Assembly: GCA_946803715.1 (NCBI GenBank)
Contig: CAMPET010000407.1
Location: 1-33,296 of the forward strand
Source of the DNA: Beroe ovata
Taxonomy: Eukaryota; Ctenophora; Nuda; Beroida; Beroidae
Reading direction: 5' to 3'
DNA length: 33,296 nt
Shown here: positions 1 to 9,194 of the stretch, piece by piece
How positions within the stretch are numbered: the stretch's first letter is position 1
Layout of the letters: each line of letters begins with the position of its first letter
Translations under genes and position numbers: made by a program
Notes under the pieces: generated by a model
Databases searched by the model: none
The model's input: the letters and a program-made list of their open reading frames with translations, nothing else
What the model was told of the DNA's origin: nothing

Positions 1-717
1 GCTGGAGCTGGTCATTGAGAGGTAGGGTAAACAACATGAATAGGATGTAATGTGAAGTGTGAACATGACACAATTGAGCCACAAAAACATCATGACCAAT
101 CAGCAAAAGCACGCGAAACTTCTCCCATTCATTGTTAATCACCGATTCCCCTTTTCAACCCTTCCCTCTCTCCCACAATATTTCATACTCTCCCAGAATA
201 AACTACTTTGACGAGAGTGAGAAGGACACCAGTACTGACACCGACGCTGACACCTCATTCATTCCCACCTCCATTGCACACAAAGTGATTCAACTATCGG
301 GAATATCGCTACGAGTTTCAGAGTCACAGTCGTGTTACAGCTTTACTTTCTACACCGGTATGTGTTGTGAGCTGTACGTCGTGATTGTTGTGATGAAGTG
401 GTGACTGATGTAAGTGCCGATTTGTAGAATGGTGCCTTCCACAAGCTGTCCATTTTGCAGCTATAAACAGTCTCGACTGAGCATAGTTAGCGAAACATGG
501 TGATTGATTTCGGCACTCTGCTTCGTTCCACCTACCTATAATTCCATCATTGACACCACCAGCTCGTGTGTTTGATACGTATTTTTGACACCACCCAGAT
601 CCGGATGAACGTGAGCAGCCGGCGCCCGCTCCTCAACCCAACGTGGTGGCCAAGTTCCTAGGCGAGCAGGAGATCAAGATACACCTCAAGATAAACGATC
701 AGCTGCCCGGACCCAAG
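1..717 (+). CDS. ATG2: ATG2 (autophagy-related 2), internal exons, partial and apparently misplaced
   Basis: Three coding pieces with matching phases: 1-21 (exon end, donor gtaggg), 197-357 (donor gtatgt) and 599-717 (donor gtaggg). Spliced, they read LELVIERINYFDESEKD..., then IAHKVIQLSGISLRVSE, then EQEIKIHLKINDQLPGPK. These match in order the region about 150-270 residues into vertebrate ATG2A/B (the LEYCDE, FLHKLLQLAG and FPGPK segments). ATG2 is a rod-like lipid-transfer protein that bridges the ER to the growing autophagosome. The ATG2 start codon lies downstream at 2839, so this fragment is out of order, or else belongs to a second ATG2 copy. A further acceptor-like tcag follows a pyrimidine-rich stretch at 950-959, just before the N at 969. 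The introns (22-196 and 358-598) hold nothing else I recognise. Confidence 0.75.
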
Positions 718-968
718 GTAGGGAGAGGATTTGTTGCAGAGCTGTGATTGGTTGAGAGCGGTCTCACGTGTGACGTGGGTAATTGGTAAAATGTTAATTG
801 ATTGGTACAGGTACATAATCACGTGGGATGTTGAGGTATGATTGACTCATCAATTCCATGAGTTTGGATGTCAATATCTGGAATAATTCTAAACTCTCAC
901 CCTCTCCCTCCCCCTCTCACTCCCCCTCTCTCAGCTCCACTCACCCTCCCCCTCTCTCAGCTACCCTC

Positions 969-969
969 N
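969..969. other. Single-N contig join (ATG2 fragment to TRPT1 fragment)
   Basis: The N falls where one gene stops and another begins in mid-exon. To the left lie internal ATG2 exons; to the right the reading frame is TRPT1 without its first exons. The base therefore looks like a placeholder for a gap of unknown size. Confidence 0.7.
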
Positions 970-1743
970 AAGAGATCTTGAACACCCCGAGATTCAAACA
1001 ACTGAGCGTGACCAAGGCGGAGATCAGAGATATCGTGGAGAACAATGACAAGAAGCGGTTCACTCTGAAAGATTTTGACGGGAACTTGATGGTGTGTGCA
1101 AACCAGGGGCATTCTATTGAGGTAAGCACCACAATTTCTAACAGAATTTGCTCCGAAATTGGTAGTTGTAAATCTGACATCCCGATTGTTTTCCTGAAAC
1201 CCTCTCTTCCCAGGTCCAAGGACTTGAACTGGAAGAAGTTCATAGTCCCGAAGGTCTTTCCGGAATAGTCCACGGAACATTTGAGAAAGCGTGGGAATCC
1301 ATCAGGACCCAGGGGCTCCATAAAATGGGTCGAAATCACATCCATTTTGCGATGGGACTCCGGTCGGATAGCAAGGTCATCAGTGGTATGAGGTCTGATT
1401 GTCAGATTGTAATCTACATCGACGTGGAGAAGGCGATGAAGGGTGAGTGAAGGACAAAATCCCTTGATTTGAAGTTTCCTTCCAAGTTCCGACGACGATA
1501 ATCTTCTGATTTAATGTTAATCGTATCACTTAACGTTTTAAACTAACTCTCCAAGTTCAGTTTCGACTCTTTTACTTATTTCTCAGACATAACTAGTTCT
1601 TTAGCTCTTTTCATCGCTCAGACGGTTACAAATTCTTCAAGTCCCGTAACAACGTGATTCTGTGTCCGGGTAACGATCAGGGCTACATCCCAACCGAATA
1701 CTTCCGATCTGTCATCAATCTGAGGGGACACAAAGAACGTTAG
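970..1743 (+). CDS. TRPT1: tRNA 2'-phosphotransferase 1 (Tpt1/KptA family), 5' end missing
   Basis: The enzyme removes the 2'-phosphate left at the splice junction of ligated tRNAs, passing it to NAD+. Exons: 970-1121, 1214-1442 and 1622-1743 (stop TAG), phases 0 and 1. About 167 residues are present. The frame contains CANQGHSIE, IVHGTFEKAWESIRTQGL, GRNHIHFAMGL, SGMRSDCQI and VILCPGNDQGYIP, all aligning with the human protein. The first ~50 residues, including the essential N-terminal Arg-His (LSKxLSxxLRH), are absent because the exon is cut at the N at 969. The residue before ANQGHS is Cys (codon TGT), where the human protein has Arg. The gene lies head-to-tail with the ATG2 start 1.1 kb downstream. 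Confidence 0.92.
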
Positions 1744-2838
1744 AACCTTATAAACTTCTTGAAAGTTTGATGTTTAAAGTTGAATGTTGCTACAAACGCT
1801 TTCGCAGTAGTTGCGAAAACTTTTACTTCGATGACCGTTCGTGATATGAGCGATGTAGTAGTTGTTTCGCTCCTTCGATCAAATTTCTATGTTTTAATTG
1901 ACACATTCTCTCTCATTTGTCAGTGATCAGAGAAACGTATCCTGTCATCCAGCCTACAGCTCCCGACTGGCTTAACTACTAAACGTCAAGTTGACCAATC
2001 AACAAACTAACGAATCAGACTAGCTAAATGACATTGAGTCGAGTTTCACCCCTAAAATTGACTGCTCGGGGAAAAACTACTGATTGACTTTTGATCGTAT
2101 CGAATTCTCTAGGGATGCTATCAGCAATGGTTTTTGTAAATATCATATTTTACCTGGGGTAATACTTATATTCTAGTTATAACTTGTTATCATTAGCGTA
2201 ATATAGTTTCAGAAGTTTGAAACTGTTATGAGATGTATGAAGCAGTTTGACAGTTTTTTGCGATTGTATTCTTAAATTGTAGCTGTTAGTAGTGCGTATC
2301 GTCATTCATTTGATGATTAATCACTTCATATCATCGCCAGTTCGCATTTCACTCTCATACACCGATATTCTACCTTCGTCTTTACTGTGATTATTTATTT
2401 TATCCTGTGTTGAATGTTGGTTAACTCAGCATTCACTGTTTAAGAGATGGTATATCAGTGTGGCATATTATATTTATCTAGCATCTGTTATTCTTGTATA
2501 ACAGGATGTCAAAAATATGATATCATTAAATGAACTTTATACATTGAATGAACTTTACATCTGTATTCAGAATGATATTTTACCTCCAATCTTTGTTTCA
2601 TTACTTGAAATTGTTTCGATGGAATCAAGATTCGAACCTAGAGATATTTTCCAATCCTGTATTGCAAGTATTGCAAGCTTGTCACACTCTCCTGTCGCTC
2701 TAGCAGATGATTTTATCGCGAAAACTTGAAGATTAATCCCGACTCCTGGTGGATTTTTGTCATGTGAGACATTTTGGACGTCAGAATATCGGAGAGATAA
2801 GAACGACAGAAAGAGATAAGCACATATCATTCTCTGAG
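1744..2838. other. Intergenic spacer TRPT1-ATG2
   Basis: AT-rich, with scattered stops in all frames and no conserved reading frame. It should hold the TRPT1 3' UTR and the ATG2 promoter. A GGTTCGAATC string on the minus strand near 2630-2640 resembles a tRNA B box, but no cloverleaf can be folded around it. I see no clear TATA box or repeat. Confidence 0.5.
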
Positions 2839-3409
2839 ATGTGGTTTCCTTGGAGCGATTCCATTAAAACGAGATTATGTCGATTTCTCCTTCATGTAAG
2901 TACCTATATTCCAACTCTAAGTCCCCTTTGAACTTCAAAACCGCTTTTTCTTATCCTTTCCACTGCTCCTTTTCTCTTATTTGAAAAGTTTAATTGATGT
3001 TAACTTTTTTTCTTCATTTCCTCGTTCTCTCCCCTCTTCATTCTCATCTTCTGGCCCTCCCTCACACACAGTCGATTCCGTCCTCACTTCGCTTTCATTC
3101 CTCACCCAATCTTTCCTCACTTCCCCTCCATCTCTCCTCACCCAATCTCTCCTCACTTCCCCTCCATCTCTCCCCACCCAATCTCTCCTCACTTCTCCTC
3201 AATCTCTCCTCTCTTTCTCCATCTCACCCTACTCTCCCTCAGCACTACATCGGGCACTATCTGGAAGAGAAACTCTCACTCGATCAAATGAGTATAGAAC
3301 TGTACGCGGGAAAAGGGACGATACACAACGTGGCCCTTAACACGGAGACCCTTAATGATCTTCTGGATCAGCTCAACCTCCCCTTCGAGATCACTGAAGG
3401 GTTCATCGG
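2839..3409 (+). CDS. ATG2: ATG2 (autophagy-related 2), first two coding exons
   Basis: Exon 1 is 2839-2895: MWFPWSDSIKTRLCRFLLH, donor gtaagt, matching the vertebrate start MSRWLWPWSNCVKERVCRYLL. Exon 2 is 3243-3409: HYIGHYLEEKLSLDQMSIEL, then NLPFEITEGFIG, donor gtaagt in phase 2. This is the chorein_N lipid-entry domain that contacts the ER. The phase-2 end is compatible with more exons, but none follow: 150 bp on there is an N and then satellite. The missing middle is at least partly the fragment at 1-717. No competing start is needed, because the M-W-PWS opening is itself conserved. Confidence 0.9.
3103..3232 (+). repeat. CT-rich minisatellite, ~36-bp unit, in ATG2 intron 1
   Basis: About three to four imperfect copies of a unit containing cacccaatctctcctcactt, ending in CT-rich sequence that runs into the exon 2 acceptor at 3241-3242. 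The repeat extends the polypyrimidine tract of that acceptor. Confidence 0.7.
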
Positions 3410-3461
3410 GTAAGTGGCGTCAGGGTGGGAACTGGGCAGTGTGAAAGTGTCAAGAATTAAC

Positions 3462-3561
3462 TGGTGTCAGTGTGGAGAGTTGTGTCAGAGAGAAAGTGGT
3501 GTCAGAGTGAGAAGTGGTGTCAGAGTGTAAAGTGGTGTCAGAGTTAAAGTGCAAGTGGTGT
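3462..3561 (+). repeat. 18-bp minisatellite (tggtgtcagagtgagaag) in ATG2 intron 2
   Basis: Five to six copies, most starting 17-18 bp apart (3462, 3480, 3497, 3515, 3533), truncated by the N at 3562. The reverse complement is the unit of the TSR1-intron minisatellite at 25742-25885. Confidence 0.75.
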
Positions 3562-3562
3562 N
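3562..3562. other. Single-N contig join inside ATG2 intron 2
   Basis: The 18-bp minisatellite stops in mid-unit and ~172-bp satellite starts in mid-unit on the other side. All remaining ATG2 exons are missing from here. Confidence 0.65.
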
Positions 3563-4452
3563 GACTTGAAACTTCTACCATAGTTGGAGGACCATAAGTC
3601 TCGGACAGCCAAAATTTCAAGTTAATCTGATAATCGGTTCCTAGGTTAAGGGCCGGCATTACCCCTTATCAGTGCTAAACTGGTCTATTTGAGTGAGCAT
3701 TTGAGGATAGATCCTAAATGGAAAAACCGATTGACTTGAAACTTATACCATGGCTCAAGGATCATTTTAAACTCGGACAGCCAGAATTTCATGTCAATCC
3801 AATAANTTGAGTGAGCATTTGAGTATAGCTCCAAAACGGATCGACCGATTAACTTGTAACTTCTACCATACCTCAAGGACCATTGAAAACTCGGACAGCA
3901 AAAATTTTAAGTCAATCCGATAATCAGTTCCAAAGTTAAGGGCCGTCATAACCCCTTATCAGTGCTAAAGTGGCCAATTTGAGTGAGCATTTGAGGATAG
4001 CTCCCAAACGATTCGACCGATTGACTTGAATTTTCTACCATAGCTGGAGGACCATTAAAAACTCGGACAGCAAAAATTTCAAGTCAATCCGATAATCAGT
4101 TCCAAAGTAAAGGGCCGTCATAACCCCTTATCAGTGTTAAACTGGTCCATTTGAGTGAGCATTTGAGGATAGCTCCCAAACAAATCGACCGATTGACTTG
4201 TAACTTCTACCATAGTTGGAGGACTATTGGAAACTCGGACAGCCAAAATTTCAAGTCAATCCGATAATCGGTTCCAAAGTTAAGGTCCGCTATAACCCCT
4301 GATCAGTACTAAAGTGGTCTATTTGAGTGAGCGATTGAGGATATATCCTAAATGGAAAAATCGATTGACTTGAAACTTATACCATAGCTCAAGGATCATT
4401 TCCAACTCGGACAGCCAGAATTTCATGTCAATCCAATAATTGGTTTCCAAGT
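3563..4452 (-). repeat. ~172-bp satellite block, minus orientation
   Basis: Five to six units, recognised by cggacagccaaaatttcaag recurring near 3603, 3776, 3892, 4067, 4238 and 4409. It is the reverse complement of the large array in the U2SURP intron (20769-24780). The N at 3806 joins ccaataa directly to ttgagtgagc, skipping roughly 60 bp of the unit, so copy number here is unknown. The block ends in the intron after the last EDRF1 exon I can call (4513). No protein is encoded; the short ORFs are translations of the satellite. Confidence 0.9.
3806..3806. other. Single-N contig join inside satellite
   Basis: The satellite phase jumps across this base: part of the unit present in neighbouring copies is missing. 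This is direct evidence that a single N marks a gap and not one unread base. Confidence 0.7.
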
Positions 4453-4512
4453 TATCAATAAAAGCATACTGCATAATCTCGTGTACTCGGTGAAAGGGCA
4501 GAGGAGAGTTAC

Positions 4513-7500
4513 CTTGTGAGTAGAGGAGATTGTTGTACGCATCCAGTGCCACCAGCGAGAGCATGGCGTTAGTGAATCCGCCCGGTGTCCCATGTCTAGA
4601 CTCCGACTCGTGGAGAAAGATCGCGGAGGCTTTGAAGAGAAGGAGCTTCTGAAGTTTGACTGCCCAACTTGCAGTCTGTCGCCCTACCACCTCCAGAGCT
4701 GGGGGAGTGAGTGAGAGGGGGAGTAAGTAAGAGGGGAGGGCAGAGAGTTATTAAGAGGAGGGTAGGGAGGAGAGGGAAGGGTAGACGGAATGGAACAAAT
4801 GAGAGTGTAGCAGAGAGGAAGAAATGAGTGAGATCGCACTCTCTTAGGAACACAGATGATAGCATCTAGGTATGAGTCGGTTACCTGATAAGATGTGCTT
4901 GAGTGACATTTTCTTCTGACACTTGAGGTCGGGTGCGATGTTTTTCCAGTGATATTGTTGCAGCGGTGGGTCCCATGAGCTATCCAGTAGATCACGATCG
5001 ATTGAACACTCACAAACATCCCTCAGATTTTCAAACCTGTATTGATTAGTAATGATTGGGGAAGAAGAATGCCCAACCAATCAGAAACGAGGAATGGGAC
5101 AATTCGTAATTAACATTGTCAGAAACAAGGCAATCCCCACTCACTGGCACTCATATAGCGACTGTACTGTTAACTTCATTCTCTTATCATTACTCAGATT
5201 GAAACTGTTTGAAAGGAAGAGGTCAGCGATCATGAAGTGGGCTGTTCCCGACATCTGAGGGTAGGAGGAAGGTGGGATGAGGTTGAGAGTGTTCTGGAGG
5301 AGAGTGTAGATTGTACTCCTGTCTTCTGTCCTCCCCTCTTCATAGAGGCGCTGTGCTACCTGTGTTTATGAAGGAGCACCGTTACCATGGGTTTGTAGAG
5401 CTATGTCTCGTGATAATCTGGTGGAAGTGGCGGAGCTGTGTTTATGAAGGAGTCGCACGTACTTTAAAACACAGCATGGCTACAGGTGTAGAGAACGGGT
5501 TGATCTCGTTGAGGTTCATTCCCGTGCAAATTGAGGATAAATCGTACAGCTTGACAATGTCATCCCCCTTTGCTCTGAATGTTAGGGGGCATGGATTAGG
5601 GAGTGTCGATTAGGGATTTGGAATAGAGTTGGAATAGAGTTGGAAGAGTTGGAAGAGTTGGAAGAGTAGGGAGAGTAGGGAGGACCTGTAGAGCCAGTAT
5701 GTGTGTCCCTCCTTGACACAGCGAGCTTTGAGAAACTTGAGCACGTTGCCAGCCAAGTCCTTGATAACGACTGGGTCGAACTTACAGTTTTCCAAGTTAG
5801 GGATCTCCTCAGTCTTGTACAGTTCATAGCCCTGTATAGTGCATACTGTATAGACTATAGTAGTTAGCATTGTACTTAGTTGTTGCACAATATGTTAGTT
5901 TCCATGGGAACTGATACCACTCACTCACTCACTCACTCACTAACTCGCTCACTCACTCACTCACTCACTCACTCACTCACTCACTCACTCACAATATCAC
6001 TGACAGGATCTGCCTTATGCTAGGTACCTGCACAAACCCGTCAAGATGCCAACACATTGCTAACTCAGGAACATTGCAGATCAGGTTATCAAGCCAGCAA
6101 TCAATCCCAGTCAGAACATTGATAGGTTCCTTCATGTCACGGAGTTTCAGTGAGATGGCGGGGTACTCGCCACCTCCAAATATGGGCATATTGTTGCCTG
6201 AAATTACCATATATGGGCATAAATCGGCCACTAAAATTACCATATATTGACATATAGTTGCCCATCCAAAGCTGCCATATATGGGCATATCACGAATACC
6301 AAATATGGACTATAAGTATACGATACTATCGAATCGATAGACATTGCGACTCCCGAACAACAACTACCTAGTAACATCTGGATATCCTCAAAGTTCCAGT
6401 ATACTGTTCGGTTGTAATTTCGTGGAGGGTACAGCTTGGTGTCCAATATCTGGGGCACCTCCAGAGTGATTTTTGAGAGGGGGTCTCCCATACCGACCAT
6501 TATATCGGAGCTGGTACTCGAGTTCTTGCGAGCCTGATGAAAACAATAGTTTGCTCTGTAAGAGTGAAGAGGACTGAGATGATATCGGCATTATGGACTA
6601 CAAACTCAGGGAGTTGTCCAACAAAATCACAAAGACAGTATATTCACATCTTAGAAAGGTTCACTCATACCCCTCACTATTATCGTAGAGTACTCTTTTT
6701 TTACAATTATTTACTTACTCATTTTATTTTACTCATTCACAATGAGGAAAACTCATTGAGTACTCACAATGACGTTGGATTCAGGAGGAGAAATGTAGTT
6801 ATTATGAAGGAGCGTGTGGTAGAGGAACTTGGAGATTGTGTTCACTGTATGGGTCGTACTCTTGTTCTTCTTCTTTTTCTTCTTTTTCGTCATCTTCTCC
6901 TGACGCTGCGGTATGTACCTGACAACATGAACAATATGTGATCCAAGGGGTGTGAGGGGAGTAGAGGGGAGAGGGAGTCAGAGGGGAGAGGGAGTTAGAG
7001 GGAGTTAGAGGGAGTTAGAGGGAGTTAGAGGTGAGAGGGAGTCAGAAGGGAGAGGGAGTTATGGGGAGTGCGGATCTAGCCGCTGTGGTCGGCCGAGTTT
7101 ATTTAGACACGATGCTCCGAACCTCTCTATGGGGAACTCATCCAGGAGCAGAGTCTTGCCAATCCGGTGCACGGCCATGCTGACCTCCTCCTTGTCTCGG
7201 TCCATCTTCAGCAGCTTCTTTATATTCCTGTGCACACCTTAGTCACACAATACACCTTCACTAATAGTCTGACATGAGAGTGAAATTGTTTGCATTTTTC
7301 CCGAGGAGCTAGCTCTAACATACCATCAGATTCGAATTCTACGTCAAAAAATAGGAACACTCGTCCTCAATATCCCGAATTTCTATTCAAATATCATCTT
7401 TTCCTATGTATTTTTGGACGCTGAATTGATTTCCGGTGAAATTTTGACCCTATTTCGCTTCCCTGAGCCGTTATCTGTTGTGTGACGTTGATGTATCAAT

Positions 7501-8958
7501 CTGAGGATTCATTTGGATTTACGCCAATTTGCCGAGGAGCTAGCTCAAAAACAAGATCAGATTCGAATTCTACGTCAAAAAATAGGCCAGAAACACTACT
7601 CCTCAGTATTTTTACTGCGAAAATAATTTTGTCAGTTTTTTGGTATAAGTGTGTCCGCTTGATTTTCGTGTTTTTACAGGTAATGCTTCCCACAGGTTTG
7701 AAATCGTGATTTGGGCGTGGTCTTACGGCAAGTATGAATGTGGCATGATCGTAATGAAAATTGTTACTTGTAGTATGAGAGTAGGAGAGATGAATGGGTG
7801 CAAAATGAGTACCATATATGCCATTTCAGTGCCCATAATAAACCTTCAAAATCGAGGCAGCGGAGTGTGGGTTTCATTTACTACATTTCCATCCGACTCA
7901 GAAATGTGAAAAATTTTTCTATCGAATTTTCATTCAAATAGCATCTATTCCTATGTATTTTTGGACGCAGAATCGATTCCCGAGCGAAATTATCTCGCTT
8001 CCCTGAGCCGTTATCCGACATGTGAAATCAATCTGAGAATAAACTTGAATTTACTCAAGGTACCTACCTCCTGATTAGACTGACAGCAGTAACCATGACA
8101 GTGTCACTGTGTTTAGTGTTCCCAATTACCATGACAACATATTTTACCATGACAACATATGTTACCATGACAACATGAGTCGTCATATTCACCTTGAATC
8201 GGAGATGAGGTCAGCAGATAGCAATTTCCATGAGTTCCTTGCAGCCATGCGAATAGAGGAGAGCTCTGGGGCGTCTGTAACTGACCAATAGCAGGACTCC
8301 GTCACTGGAAATGGGTGAAGGGGCTAGAAAAAGGTGAGGGGCTAGAAATAGGAGTGACGGTGCCTCACCCCTAGTACTAAGCCAAATCCCCTATTCAAAA
8401 CAGAGGGGATATGATTAATGGAGGGGGACTTACGTGATCACATTGATAGATTGCCACACTATTAATGTTACACTCAGTCACATATGGTGTCACACAGTCT
8501 CACATGGTGTCACGCATGGTGTCACACATTTCGTAATACGAATGGTCACAAAGCAATGTGGAACACCCACCTCTGTCGATGATATCGCCACGCAACCAGT
8601 TGACGGGTGCAACGTTAATATCAGTTTCGATAGAGAGAGTTTTGAACATTTTCTGAACATCTCCCTCTCCCTCCCTCTTCCCTATCTCCTCCTCTGTTCC
8701 CACTGCTGTTCCCACTTCTGTTCCCACTTCTGTTCCCAGTGGTTCCCTCACGGTCACTGGTGAATCGATATCACCAAATGGAATTGTTGACGATGATGAC
8801 GGTGTTTCTAAAGGAGTAGTTAACACTGTGGTGCTACTGGAGACATCAGTAGTCTTTGTTTCCATGACTACAGTGTTACATTGAGTGTTATAAGATTGTC
8901 CTAGTTCAATGCGACCTCGACGAGAGACATAACATTTTTTTTGATAAATATCCGACAT
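4513..8958 (-). CDS. EDRF1: EDRF1-like TPR protein, N-terminal half
   Basis: Eleven exons, 5' to 3': 8958-8571, 8304-8193, 7227-7123, 6918-6768, 6533-6368, 6197-6028, 5831-5686, 5574-5463, 5359-5175, 5036-4885, 4698-4513 (about 624 codons). It matches human erythroid differentiation-related factor 1 along its length: VSMAVHRIGKTLLLDEF, YWNFEDIQMLLG, NMPIFGGGEYPAISLKLRD, LTGIDCWLDNLICNVPEL, YKTEEIPNLEN, KEGHTYWLY, DDIVKLYDLSSIC. The human protein is about 1,240 residues, so roughly half is missing beyond 4513, where satellite begins. The start at 8958 (MSDIYQKK) is the first ATG in the frame. The exon 9 donor (AA|gttaac at 5174) is the weakest call. Exon 4 carries a run of seven lysines. The molecular role is poorly defined; TPR repeats suggest a scaffold. 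Confidence 0.9.
5360..5452 (-). other. Duplicated splice-acceptor sequence before EDRF1 exon 9
   Basis: The 17-mer ctccttcataaacacag occurs twice on the minus strand, at 5376-5360 and 5452-5436. The inner copy is the acceptor of the exon at 5359. Use of the outer copy in the same phase would add 76 nt and reach a TAA after about 17 codons. Confidence 0.6.
5617..5678 (+). repeat. 12-bp minisatellite (gttggaagagtt) beside EDRF1 exon 7 donor
   Basis: About five copies of ttggaatagag/ttggaagag type units, in the intron just past the exon end at 5686. Confidence 0.7.
5915..5990 (+). repeat. (CACT)n microsatellite in EDRF1 intron 6
   Basis: A near-perfect tetranucleotide run of about 19 units with one interruption (taactcgctc near 5941-5950). 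Confidence 0.95.
6171..6311 (+). repeat. Degenerate ~31-36-bp tandem repeat carrying CArG-like boxes
   Basis: The EDRF1 exon 6 acceptor edge (ccaaatatgggcatattg) is followed by related copies ccatatatgggcat, ccatatattgacat, ccatatatgggcat and ccaaatatgg. Four of the five fit CC(A/T)6GG, the SRF-type CArG consensus. The first copy is inside the exon and encodes MPIFGG, so the intron copies look like spread of exon-edge sequence. Confidence 0.6.
6955..7066 (+). repeat. Purine-rich minisatellite (ggagttaga)n in EDRF1 intron 3
   Basis: Tandem gggagttagag and gggagtcagagg units on the plus strand, giving a CT-rich tract on the transcribed strand ahead of the exon at 6918. Confidence 0.85.
7296..8030 (+). 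repeat. Dispersed intronic repeat family, copy in EDRF1 intron 2
   Basis: Two modules alternate. Module 1 has the palindrome GAGCTAGCTC, then agattcgaattctacg and tcaaaaaataggcc (near 7303 and 7532). Module 2 has tatttttggacgcagaatcga followed by cgcttccctgagccgttatc (near 7410 and 7957). A third shared stretch, tttgggcgtggtc...gtaggagagatg, lies at 7711-7792. All recur in the TSR1 intron at 26731-28105. I see no protein and no terminal repeats. Confidence 0.8.
8125..8174 (+). repeat. X-box-like 14-mer, three tandem copies
   Basis: attaccatgacaac (8125), tttaccatgacaac (8143) and gttaccatgacaac (8161) at 18-bp spacing. They lie in EDRF1 intron 2, close to the exon end at 8193. Confidence 0.85.
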
Positions 8959-9194
8959 TCCTATATCACCACTCGAAGAATAAGGGAGATAAGAATATAT
9001 CAACAATGTGTCATAGGATAAAATTCTCTCTGTGTGTCAAACAGTAGGTATAGAAATATTGAATGGTAAAGGTTATTCACCAATACAAGAACAACCCTCT
9101 CAACTTTAGCCGGTCATAACAACAAATAGGTAGACCGTAGGAATAGAACAATGGTCGATCACGGAGCCCATTATCACTTCATGATCTCGTTATA
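8959..9194. promoter_or_regulatory. Short spacer between SAE1 stop and EDRF1 start
   Basis: Only 236 bp separate these two minus-strand genes, so the EDRF1 promoter and 5' UTR must lie here or overlap the SAE1 3' end. The sequence is AT-rich with no clear TATA box. Direct evidence for a promoter is only the spacing. Confidence 0.4.

Noticed and set aside
941-1345. Long minus-strand frames opposite TRPT1
   Set aside because: Antisense shadows of well-supported TRPT1 exons.
2567-2830. Minus-strand ORF and a tRNA-like GGTTCGAATC string
   Set aside because: No acceptor stem, A box or T-arm pairing could be built around the string, and the ORF has no recognisable motif.
4319-4690. Minus-strand frame continuing EDRF1 exon 11 into satellite
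   Set aside because: The part after 4513 follows a gtaac donor and becomes satellite sequence, so it is intron.
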